A stretch of 15,471 nucleotides of DNA from Sulfurimonas sp. UBA6014 (lineage in GTDB: Bacteria; Campylobacterota; Campylobacteria; Campylobacterales; Sulfurimonadaceae): contig DJAA01000074.1 in assembly GCA_002428085.1 (NCBI GenBank), positions 26,345 to 41,815 of the forward strand, in the 5' to 3' direction. Below, piece after piece: positions 8,101-13,847 of the stretch (positions are counted from its first letter, which is position 1; every line of letters starts with the position of its first letter). A program made the position numbers and the translations under genes. Under the pieces are notes generated by a model. That model was given only the letters and a program-made list of their open reading frames with translations, did no database searches and was not told the origin of the DNA.

Positions 8101-8306
8101 AAACCAAAATCATGTAAAACAGGGATGATAGAAGAGAGATACAACTGCGTGAGTGCATAAATATCGATATAAGAAGCCTCTTGTCTATCTGCTATCAAAG
8201 TGACGATTTTATCTTTTAAAATCTCTTCAAAGAGTGCATCACTCACCTCTAAATCTTCAGAACAAATGGGTCTAAAATAAACCGTATCTAGAGGAGAATT
8301 GGTCAT
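5121..8306 (-). CDS. NAD-dependent glutamate dehydrogenase, large-type (short form)
   Basis: A 1061-aa cytoplasmic enzyme of the Bac_GDH (large NAD-GDH, GdhB/GdhZ type) family, interconverting glutamate plus NAD+ with 2-oxoglutarate, ammonium and NADH. Family motifs in order: SRGGLRWSERHEDYRQE (280-296), IIPSGAKGGFV (311-321), YDSDDAYFVVAADKGTA (366-382), DAFASGGSKGFGHKDLGITA (401-420), the nucleotide-binding VVGIGSMKGDVFGN (445-458), LLFNGGVGTYVKSS (558-571), CEGGNLGFTQKGRIEY (599-614) and NISDHEVNLKILL (633-645). The catalytic block begins near residue 270, whereas the well-studied 1600-aa enzymes have it much later, so a large part of the N-terminal ACT-containing regulatory region is absent. 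About 400 helical residues follow the core. ATG at 8306 has AAGGAA six bases upstream. The gene diverges from the GGDEF-like gene and leads the two-gene transcript with mscS. Catabolic direction (glutamate breakdown) is usual for this family. Confidence 0.93.
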   Translation of the reverse strand: MTNSPLDTVYFRPICSEDLEVSDALFEEILKDKIVTLIADRQEASYIDIYALTQLYLSSIIPVLHDFGFKIIDEVSYKIVKNEQNLYMSRFNLKLDDTKKLSLSKNNIQKVISDSLRGTIFSRCRLFWLVYHENLCLRKIMLLRAFIEYLDQAVIALNPDAILNTMIQYSSLSKLFVEYFLAKFDPELHGREKLMQDLELAIEQHIKNVPSIMDDKILKLTFALLKNLLRTNYFFNREAIAFKIDMKSFSQNLKGLQPSIEAFVYHPDFSGLHMRMSKISRGGLRWSERHEDYRQEIKSLMLTQEGKNSIIIPSGAKGGFVIRKESSEITKEVFTKIYSAYIHNMLDLVDNVENGKIITPANIVAYDSDDAYFVVAADKGTASMSDVANAIAIERGYWLADAFASGGSKGFGHKDLGITARGAMKSSERFFIQSGKDIQKESITVVGIGSMKGDVFGNALLYSEMFRLLGAVSQKEVFLDPSPDAAVSFLERKRLFSAKDGSWGAYNKELISEGGGVFLRSSKNIEPSTQIKKMLGVTQKNLSGEELAKRVLMMEVELLFNGGVGTYVKSSQESNLDLGDKENEAVRLDANELRAKVVCEGGNLGFTQKGRIEYAKAGGKINIDGIDNAAGVNISDHEVNLKILLNSIKAKHLIDEEMANTTLQNLTPQVVNLVLWSNYHQALIISRDAYKSKNALGDFIASIEVLQNNLSGFNRADFFIPKNENMSDILSLDGSIVRPVLCSLLSYTKIFIKTKLLESTLVDEVFANQYLFKYFPKSFVAAYENEILEHPLRREIIATMIADLLVNLQGITFISFYQPKHHEEFLLKIKYYLLSDQLFGVNDVRYEIYRNDLNLGYIARYKLLDEIENTLIFSTNWMLKFSKKHQVDMNHILEYKEELFKLLPQVCSQNIQEILPENESFNLFFCALEYLRFAVAAIMIKESSSHSFTNVAILLYLVVREFKILQMMNSLESMQLKSQDEKILRGQLLEYIEHIVVHFTQRILEFQRVDETPLKAFENYLKNTNERFEELKVQIDLFVLKETKNIKEVTIIVNEIMTSIL

Positions 8307-8336
8307 TGTGATTCCTTATAAACAATTATCATCTAC

Positions 8337-8342
8337 ATTGTA
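8337..8342 (-). promoter_or_regulatory. Candidate -10 box (TACAAT) for the glutamate dehydrogenase gene
   Basis: Minus-strand TACAAT preceded by a T-rich run (GTTTTTGC), the arrangement common in Campylobacterota promoters that lack a clear -35. A start near 8330 would give a leader of about 20-25 bases including the AAGGAA ribosome site. A second possibility, GATAAT at 8325-8330, is too near the ATG. Confidence 0.35.
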
Positions 8343-8404
8343 GCAAAAACATTTTTTCATAGTCTTAAAGCGAAAAATAAAAAATAGACGAAATAAAATT
8401 TATT

Positions 8405-8413
8405 TGATATAAT
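8405..8413 (+). promoter_or_regulatory. Extended -10 promoter TGATATAAT for the GGDEF-like gene
   Basis: TGA-TATAAT on the plus strand is a perfect extended -10 (TGn-TATAAT) preceded by an A/T-rich tract, about 23 bases before the ATG at 8436. No convincing -35 is seen, as is usual for sigma-70 promoters in this phylum. Confidence 0.65.
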
Positions 8414-8424
8414 TGAACGAAAAA

Positions 8425-8429
8425 AGGAG
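8425..8429 (+). promoter_or_regulatory. Shine-Dalgarno AGGAG deciding the start at 8436
   Basis: AGGAG ends six bases before ATG 8436 but only three before the in-frame GTG at 8433. The ATG at 8431 is out of frame and meets a stop at once. ATG 8436 is therefore the likely start. Confidence 0.6.
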
Positions 8430-8435
8430 AATGTG

Positions 8436-9245
8436 ATGGATGATGTAGCCAAAGCCTTATTGCAGAGTCTCTTAAATGCCCGAAAAGATTTGGTGGTCAT
8501 TTTTGAGGAGGGAGAGCCCTTCATGACAGACAGTGCCTTTAATCACTTTTTTAGTGTGAAGTCCCTTGAACAATATAAAGGAGAATTTGGTCCCTTTGTT
8601 CAAAATTTTGTCCCCCATCCCTCCTACTTTAACCAAGACAAAATAGCCAAAAATGAGAATTGGCTTGATGCTATCATGAGAGAAGAAGAGCAAGAACGCA
8701 TCGTAAGTATGCTCAACGCACGCTTTGAGCCTCGTGCTTTTTTAGTTGGCATTAACAGAGATGTTGCATCGTACCAAATAGTCTCATTTGAAGATATTAC
8801 GCAGAACCTTATTAAAAGAATCATGATTCAAAACAATGCCACAACAGACGAAGAGAGTGGCGCATATGCAAAAAACTATTTTTTACAGATAATGCGTAGC
8901 TTTGATGATGCAGCGGCGTTTAATGAAAAAATTATCGGTCTCTCTTTTTTTGAGATTTTAGACAATGATGGAGCGCAAATCCCTCTTGACGAAACGACAC
9001 TCAAAATTTTTACTAAATATTTTAAAAGTATTATTCGCAAGGATGATATGCTAGTTCGTTGGGAAGATAACAGTTTTTTACTTGTCTATTTGGTTGATGA
9101 TGAGAAAAAAGCAAAACAGGTTCAACTAAAATTTCAAGATGCTAAGAATAAAAAAATCATGGAAAGCGAAAACATGATATGTCACACTTCACACATACTC
9201 CAAAAAGAGAAACAAAGCATAGTAGAGTTGATAAAAAAGCTTTAA
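8436..9245 (+). CDS. PAS-like/degenerate GGDEF-domain protein
   Basis: A 269-aa soluble protein. Residues about 10-125 look like a PAS-type sensor fold (DLVVIFEEGEPFMTDSAFNHFF at the start, FLVGINRD and YQIVSFEDIT at its end). Residues about 126-240 follow the GGDEF layout: NNATTDEESGAYAKNYFLQIM matches the helix and DxLTGLxNRRxF entry of diguanylate cyclases, and IIRKDDMLVRWEDNSFLLVY matches IRxxDxVxRxGGDEFxxL. The signature GGDEF is replaced by EDNSF (210-214), so cyclic-di-GMP synthesis is not expected. It could instead bind GTP or c-di-GMP weakly, or act purely as a dimerisation or signalling domain. It has its own extended -10 promoter, diverges from the glutamate dehydrogenase gene and ends before a hairpin shared with the convergent frdB. 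There are no membrane segments. The assignment rests on motif order seen by eye. Confidence 0.7.
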   Translation: MDDVAKALLQSLLNARKDLVVIFEEGEPFMTDSAFNHFFSVKSLEQYKGEFGPFVQNFVPHPSYFNQDKIAKNENWLDAIMREEEQERIVSMLNARFEPRAFLVGINRDVASYQIVSFEDITQNLIKRIMIQNNATTDEESGAYAKNYFLQIMRSFDDAAAFNEKIIGLSFFEILDNDGAQIPLDETTLKIFTKYFKSIIRKDDMLVRWEDNSFLLVYLVDDEKKAKQVQLKFQDAKNKKIMESENMICHTSHILQKEKQSIVELIKKL

Positions 9246-9265
9246 AATGTTGAGTATCGCCAATC

Positions 9266-9293
9266 TCTCGTTAGCATGCAGAGCCTAACGAGA
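9266..9293. terminator. Hairpin between convergent genes, possible terminator
   Basis: A perfect 9-bp stem, TCTCGTTAG (9266-9274) with CTAACGAGA (9285-9293), and a 10-base loop. It sits in the 59-bp gap between the stops of the convergent GGDEF-like gene and frdB. On the plus strand it is followed by AAAATTT rather than a full T-run, so intrinsic termination is possible but not textbook. No T-tract follows on the minus strand. Confidence 0.5.
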
Positions 9294-9304
9294 AAAATTT
9301 AGAG

Positions 9305-10048
9305 CTAGCTTTTGAGTCCTGTTGTGAGCATCATGCGTCTTAGGTAGGCTATTTTACTCTGGAGTGGCAAATCTTTTGGACATACGTCTTGACAACCTAG
9401 AAGGGACATACAGCCAAAGACTCCGTTTTCATCGCCGATGAGTTCGTAGTACTCTTCGTCTTCTCTTTTGTCTCTTGGGTCGAGGTGGTAGCGGGCGACT
9501 TTATTGAGTCCTACAGCTCCCACAAAATCGGGTTTCATCTGGATAGTTCCACAGGCAGCTACGCAGCATCCACACTCTACACATCTGTCTAACTCATAAA
9601 TCTCATCTGCAAGTGCAGGCTCCATACGCTCTTCGAGTTTATCAACGTTTATCTCTTGTTCTTTGTCATGAATCCATGTCTCTAACTTTTCGTTAAGACC
9701 TCGCATCCATTCACCTGAATAAATAGACAAATCTTTGATAAGCTTAAAGAGAGGAAGTGGTGCAAGGCTGATGTTTTCATCAAGTTTTGAAGTAAGCGTT
9801 CTACATGCAAGCGTTGGACGACCATTTACGAGCATAGAGCAACTCCCGCAAATCCCTGCGCGACATACAAAGTCAAACATAAGAGAGTTGTCTTGATGCT
9901 CTCGTATCTCATTTAAGACCACAAAAAGGGTCATGCCGTACGCTTCTTCTACCTCGTACGTCTGCATATGTGGAACATCATTTTCATCATTTGGGTCAAA
10001 TCGAAGGACATTGATTTTTAAAATTCTTGGGGCTTTTTCTTCACTCAT
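9305..10048 (-). CDS. frdB: Fumarate reductase iron-sulfur subunit
   Basis: A 247-aa electron-transfer subunit linking the flavin in FrdA with the haems in FrdC at the cytoplasmic membrane face. The plant-type [2Fe-2S] ligands are C62, C67, C70 and C82 (CRAGICGSC...AC). C156, C159 and C162 (CVECGCC) with C223 should hold the [4Fe-4S] cluster, and C166, C213 and C219 (CMSLLGCQDVCP) the [3Fe-4S] cluster. All are present. Length is close to Wolinella FrdB (239 aa). The ATG overlaps the frdA stop (ATGA) with AGGAG seven bases upstream. It is the last gene of the frdCAB operon, and a hairpin follows 12 bases after the stop. Confidence 0.97.
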   Translation of the reverse strand: MSEEKAPRILKINVLRFDPNDENDVPHMQTYEVEEAYGMTLFVVLNEIREHQDNSLMFDFVCRAGICGSCSMLVNGRPTLACRTLTSKLDENISLAPLPLFKLIKDLSIYSGEWMRGLNEKLETWIHDKEQEINVDKLEERMEPALADEIYELDRCVECGCCVAACGTIQMKPDFVGAVGLNKVARYHLDPRDKREDEEYYELIGDENGVFGCMSLLGCQDVCPKDLPLQSKIAYLRRMMLTTGLKS

Positions 10049-12033
10049 ACATTTTCTCCTAGTCTTTCGTTTGTTCCACGATATTTTTTTGGCAATTTAT
10101 CTAAAAATGGCATTAAAGCATTTTGAATTTCAAAACGAGTTGCACCCTCAGACTCTAGTTTTTCTCTTATAACATCAACCGCTTTTTGTCTTATTTCTGA
10201 TTCAGGATGCGCATCTGTCATATCTTTTCCATAGCCACGAAATCCTGGAGGCATCTCCATATTTGCTATAGTTATCTCTTCATAACTTACACTTGGCAGC
10301 GTTTGCGTTTCATCTGGCCATGACGTAAGTGTTCTCTTCAGCCAATTCGCATCATCACGCATTGGAAAATCTTCTCTTGAGTGTGCACCGCGGCTTTCAG
10401 TTCTCATAAGGGCTCCATATGCTACAGTCAAAGCCAGTTTTATCATGCGCTGCGTTCTGTAGGCGTTAAAAAGTGCTGGATTGGCTGCACGGGATTTTGA
10501 GCGAAATACTTCTATGTTTTTACTTCTTTTATGAAGCTCTTCAAGCTCATTTACCGCATCTTGAAGGTCGGCTCCATTTCTAAAAATGCCCACTTTTGTC
10601 ATCATAATCTCTTCCATGCGACGGCGTAAAATATAAGCATCTTCCCCTTTTTCTTTCGTCAAAAGGGCTTCGATTTTTTCTTTTTCTTTATGAATAAAAG
10701 TCTCAATAGTTGAAGTGTCGATATTGATAGAGCTCTCTGGAGTGTCACAAAAATCAGCAATATATTCCGCAACAAGCATCCCCGAGACAACCGTCTCACT
10801 TACAGAATTTCCACCCAAACGGTTAAAGCCATGCATATCCCAACAAGCCGCTTCACCGCAAGAGTAAAGGCTTTTAAGTGTTTGTGATTCGCCTGTGTAT
10901 TTTGTACGAATTCCCCCCATGGAGTAGTGTTGTGTTGGACGAACTGGAATCCAATCAACTGCAGGGTCAATGCCAAGAAAGTTTTCACAAATCTCTTTGA
11001 CTTCACGTAAATTTTTCTCAATATGTGCGCGTCCTAAGATAGTGATGTCAAGCCATAAATGGTCTCCATAACGGGACTTTACACCCTTGCCCTTGCGAAT
11101 ATGCTCCGTCATTCTACGGCTCACAACGTCACGTGATGCAAGCTCTTTTTTCTCAGGTTCATAATCTGGCATAAATCTATAGCCGTCTTTGTCTAAAAGA
11201 ACCCCGCCATCCCCACGACACCCCTCAGTCGTCAAAATTCCTACTGGGACAATCGCGGTCGGGTGAAACTGGATAGCTTCCATGTTCCCAAGTGTTGCAA
11301 TACCTGTCTCCAAAGCTATAGCCTGACCCATCCCTTGACAAATAACGGCATTTGTAGAAACACTATAAATTCTTCCATATCCGCCCGTTGCAATCGTCGT
11401 CGCTTTTGCAATGTAGGCAACAAGCTCCCCGCTCATCAAGTTTCTCGCAACCGCTCCATAACAACGCCCATCTTTATGGATAAGCGACATCGCTTCAAGT
11501 CTCTCATGAATCTCTACTTTATCTTGATGCGCTTTGTTGTCCATCGCAAAAAGCATGCTGTGACCTGTTCCATCCGATGTATAGCAAGTTCTCCACTTTT
11601 TCGTACCGCCAAAATCACGTGCCGTGATGAGTCCGTGTGCCTCGTCTTTTTCATGAATGACCACTTTTTGCGCATTGATGACAGACGTATGGTCTCCACG
11701 GTGGACTCTTGTCCATGGAACACCCCAAGCCGCAAGTTCACGGATGGCTTTAGGTGCACAATGGACGAACATACGAGCCACTTCTTGGTCAGCTCCCCAG
11801 TCACTTCCCTTTATAGTATCAGAGAAGTGTACATCTTCGTTGTCACCCTCACCCATTTTACAATTACCTAAACTCGCTTGCATACCGCCCTGAGCCGCTG
11901 CCGAGTGCGAACGCTTTGGTGGAACAAGCGTCAAAACAACCACGTCATGACCTCTTTGCTTTACACCTGTTGCCACTCTCAGACCTGCGAGTCCACCACC
12001 AATGACAAGTACATCTGTATAAATTATTTTCAT
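10045..12033 (-). CDS. frdA: Fumarate reductase flavoprotein subunit
   Basis: A 662-aa catalytic subunit reducing fumarate to succinate with covalent FAD; the reverse reaction is possible. The FAD Rossmann motif is VIGGGLAGLR (10-19), and His43 in RSHSAAAQGG is the expected covalent FAD attachment. Substrate and catalytic residues are in place: QFHPT (H257), ASRDVVSR (R301), TQHYSMGG (H369) and HGFNRLGG (R405). The numbering agrees almost exactly with the Wolinella succinogenes enzyme (656 aa). The start has AAGGAG seven bases upstream and overlaps the frdC stop by ATGA. In anaerobic respiration it is the terminal reductase; in autotrophic Campylobacterota it also serves the reductive TCA cycle. 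Which role applies here cannot be told from the window. Confidence 0.98.
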   Translation of the reverse strand: MKIIYTDVLVIGGGLAGLRVATGVKQRGHDVVVLTLVPPKRSHSAAAQGGMQASLGNCKMGEGDNEDVHFSDTIKGSDWGADQEVARMFVHCAPKAIRELAAWGVPWTRVHRGDHTSVINAQKVVIHEKDEAHGLITARDFGGTKKWRTCYTSDGTGHSMLFAMDNKAHQDKVEIHERLEAMSLIHKDGRCYGAVARNLMSGELVAYIAKATTIATGGYGRIYSVSTNAVICQGMGQAIALETGIATLGNMEAIQFHPTAIVPVGILTTEGCRGDGGVLLDKDGYRFMPDYEPEKKELASRDVVSRRMTEHIRKGKGVKSRYGDHLWLDITILGRAHIEKNLREVKEICENFLGIDPAVDWIPVRPTQHYSMGGIRTKYTGESQTLKSLYSCGEAACWDMHGFNRLGGNSVSETVVSGMLVAEYIADFCDTPESSINIDTSTIETFIHKEKEKIEALLTKEKGEDAYILRRRMEEIMMTKVGIFRNGADLQDAVNELEELHKRSKNIEVFRSKSRAANPALFNAYRTQRMIKLALTVAYGALMRTESRGAHSREDFPMRDDANWLKRTLTSWPDETQTLPSVSYEEITIANMEMPPGFRGYGKDMTDAHPESEIRQKAVDVIREKLESEGATRFEIQNALMPFLDKLPKKYRGTNERLGENV

Positions 12034-12767
12034 ATTTTTACTCCTTGAGAAACACTTTGAACCATTTGGTATCGCTCACCTGCATGGTCTTTGTGTTCTA
12101 TTCCTATTTTTATGTAAGCTGCCAAAGTTAAAAAACCGAGGGTGAGAAAAAAGATTGTTACGGCATATTTGGCACGGCGCAATTTGATTCTGCTTGCCTT
12201 GGCATCTTTGCCCTCAAACCATCCCCACTTCACACAAAGACGATACAAACCGATAGAACCATGAAGCTCTACAGCTAAGAGAAGTAAAATATAAAGCGGC
12301 CACATCCAGTCACTTACAATACGGTCAGCTGATGCGTAGGGTCCGATATCTGCAGCATTTGTCATGATGATATAAAGATGGACCGAACCCAAAAAAAACA
12401 TCGCAAAGCCAGTAAAAATCTGCCAAAACCAAAGTTTTGTATCCCCATGATTAAAAGTGTGTATGTGATTTTTCATAATTGTGTATTGCTTATAATTGGA
12501 TGGGAATTTACGTATCGCAACTGCTGCATGGGCTATAAATATAAAAAAAACAGCACCCGCCAAAATAGAGACGATGATAGGGTAAGATTCTCCAAAAAAG
12601 TAGTACCCTTCGAAAAAGATGGTCACTTGATACATGACATCTTTACCAAGCAGTATGGTCGATACAAAGAACATATGTCCCCACATAAATAACGCTAACA
12701 CAAGTCCAGTCGCACTCTGAATAAAATCGAGTTTTGCGGGCATTTTATCTATTACTTTTTGCTTCAT
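12030..12767 (-). CDS. frdC: Fumarate reductase dihaem cytochrome b subunit
   Basis: A 245-aa membrane anchor with five transmembrane helices that oxidises menaquinol and passes electrons to FrdB. Wolinella-type features are conserved: the four haem-b ligands appear as H31 (GHMFFVSTILLG), H80 (FIAHAA), H130 (FFLGSVHLYI) and H169 (AVELHGSIGLYR). The glutamate needed for menaquinol oxidation (E66 in Wolinella) corresponds to E53, and the proton-pathway glutamate (E180 in Wolinella) to E167. N-terminal MPAKLDFIQSATGL is nearly identical to the Wolinella sequence after its longer leader. It is the first gene of the operon, with AGGAGAG before the ATG. This is the single-anchor dihaem (type B) architecture, not the FrdCD pair of enteric bacteria. 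Confidence 0.97.
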   Translation of the reverse strand: MKQKVIDKMPAKLDFIQSATGLVLALFMWGHMFFVSTILLGKDVMYQVTIFFEGYYFFGESYPIIVSILAGAVFFIFIAHAAVAIRKFPSNYKQYTIMKNHIHTFNHGDTKLWFWQIFTGFAMFFLGSVHLYIIMTNAADIGPYASADRIVSDWMWPLYILLLLAVELHGSIGLYRLCVKWGWFEGKDAKASRIKLRRAKYAVTIFFLTLGFLTLAAYIKIGIEHKDHAGERYQMVQSVSQGVKI

Positions 12768-12787
12768 CTACTCTCCTGATTTGCTGG

Positions 12788-12802
12788 CGAAAAAAATTTT
12801 CG
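12788..12802. promoter_or_regulatory. Palindrome at the presumed frd transcription start
   Basis: CGAAAA-AAA-TTTTCG is a 15-bp inverted repeat in the frdC leader. With the -10 box at 12804-12809, transcription would begin inside it, so it may be an operator or simply an A/T-rich symmetric tract. Confidence 0.3.
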
Positions 12803-12803
12803 A

Positions 12804-12809
12804 ATTATA
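12804..12809 (-). promoter_or_regulatory. Candidate -10 box (TATAAT) for frdCAB
   Basis: A perfect minus-strand TATAAT lies about 37 bases before the frdC ATG. A TTGTTT upstream is too close (14 bases) for a standard -35, and the intervening sequence is A/T-rich as in many promoters of this phylum. Confidence 0.55.
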
Positions 12810-12902
12810 CAATAGTTGATATAAAACAAGCTTTACGGGTGTTACGAAATAGCAACCATGATAAAACTTCATCATAAAAATTTCGAGAATGTGATTTTTA
12901 AA

Positions 12903-12911
12903 TGCTATAAT
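12903..12911 (+). promoter_or_regulatory. Extended -10 promoter TGCTATAAT for the nuo operon
   Basis: TGC-TATAAT matches the extended -10 consensus exactly, and the T-run GATTTTTAAA just upstream is typical of Campylobacterota promoters. It lies about 67 bases before the nuoA ATG, leaving a leader of roughly 60 bases that contains a hairpin. It is about 95 bases from, and divergent to, the frd -10. Confidence 0.65.
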
Positions 12912-12925
12912 CCCCATCTAAAATA

Positions 12926-12955
12926 AAGTGCGCAAAGTTAAGTTCTTGCGCTCTT
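12926..12955 (+). other. Hairpin in the nuo leader
   Basis: GCGCAA (12930-12935) pairs with TTGCGC (12946-12951). The stem extends by three more pairs (12926-12928 with 12953-12955) past one T-T mismatch, around a 10-base loop. It lies between the promoter and nuoA and is not followed by a T-run, so it is not an intrinsic terminator. It could stabilise the mRNA or be a protein-binding site. Confidence 0.4.
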
Positions 12956-12978
12956 AAAATAGCAACAAAGTGGGTAAT

Positions 12979-13338
12979 ATGTCCGATTCTCTTCTTCTAG
13001 CATCGATTATGATTGCGGCCTTAGTGGTCTTACTGCCTCTTCTTTTTCATCTCACAAAATACCTAGGCACTTCAAGCGACAATGTCAGAAAAAACGAGCC
13101 TGTTGAGGGCGGTATCCGTCTGACACACAAAGACTCTTATGATGGCTTTCATGTCAAGTTTTTTTTAGTAGGTATCATCTTTCTTATCTTTGATGTTGAA
13201 GTGCTTTTCATGTTCCCTTGGGCGTTAAACCTTCGCGAGCTGGGTTTATTTGCACTCATGGAGATGTTTGTTTTTATGGGTCTGCTTATTGGCGGATTAC
13301 TCTATGTTTATAAATCAAAGGTTCTCAAATGGATGTAA
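12979..13338 (+). CDS. nuoA: NADH-quinone oxidoreductase (complex I) subunit A
   Basis: A 119-aa membrane subunit (ND3 homologue) with three transmembrane helices, part of the junction between the quinone site and the proton-pumping arm. Recognised by KNEPVEGGI in the loop after helix 1 and by KFFLVGIIFLIFDVEVLFMFPWA in helix 2, followed by a third hydrophobic helix. The loop Cys of mitochondrial ND3 is Gly here; bacterial NuoA varies at this site. I chose ATG 12979 over the in-frame GTG at 12970 because GTGGG lies four bases before the ATG while the GTG has no ribosome site. The GTG would add only three residues. The gene overlaps nuoB by ten bases. Confidence 0.93.
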   Translation: MSDSLLLASIMIAALVVLLPLLFHLTKYLGTSSDNVRKNEPVEGGIRLTHKDSYDGFHVKFFLVGIIFLIFDVEVLFMFPWALNLRELGLFALMEMFVFMGLLIGGLLYVYKSKVLKWM

Positions 13339-13847
13339 GCAACACGCACCTTTTAGATGAAGCAGTCGTCACAACGACCATCGACGCAGTTATAAACTGG
13401 GGGCGAGAAGCCTCTTTGTGGCCTTTTGTTTTTGGAACAGCTTGCTGTGCCATCGAGTTTATGTCCACGGCCGCAAGTCGCTACGACATTTCAAGATTCG
13501 GAGCGGAAGTTTTACGTTTTTCGCCTCGCCATGCCGATTTGCTTGTCGTAGCAGGAACTATCAGCTACAAACAAGCGCCCATTCTCAAACAAATTTACGA
13601 CCAAATGCCTGAGCCAAAATGGGTAATAGCCGTGGGTGCCTGTGCTTCAACGGGCGGTTTTTACGACAACTACACAACATTACAGGGAATTGACGAAATA
13701 GTTCCCGTAGATGTTTATGTAGCAGGCTGTCCGCCTCGTCCTGAAGCCATCATAGACGCTATTTTAGATATACAAAGACAACTCAAACGAGAGAAAAGTT
13801 TTGAGGTGAGAAATACAGAGTTCAAGGGGAAATTAGACGATGCTTAA
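13329..13847 (+). CDS. nuoB: NADH-quinone oxidoreductase subunit B (cluster N2)
   Basis: A 172-aa peripheral subunit (PSST/NuoB) carrying the terminal [4Fe-4S] cluster N2, which reduces the quinone. Ligands are seen as the adjacent pair C39-C40 (GTACCAIEFM), C105 (VGACASTGGFY) and C134 (VAGCPPRPEA). RYDISRFGAEVLRFSPRHAD is the conserved family stretch. The start overlaps the end of nuoA and the stop overlaps the nuoCD start by eight bases, so the three genes are translationally coupled. Length is normal for the family. Confidence 0.97.
   Translation: MDVSNTHLLDEAVVTTTIDAVINWGREASLWPFVFGTACCAIEFMSTAASRYDISRFGAEVLRFSPRHADLLVVAGTISYKQAPILKQIYDQMPEPKWVIAVGACASTGGFYDNYTTLQGIDEIVPVDVYVAGCPPRPEAIIDAILDIQRQLKREKSFEVRNTEFKGKLDDA

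Noticed and set aside
11263..11871. Plus-strand 202-codon open frame antisense to frdA
   Set aside because: Shadow of the conserved FrdA N-terminal half; no ribosome site and no family motif.
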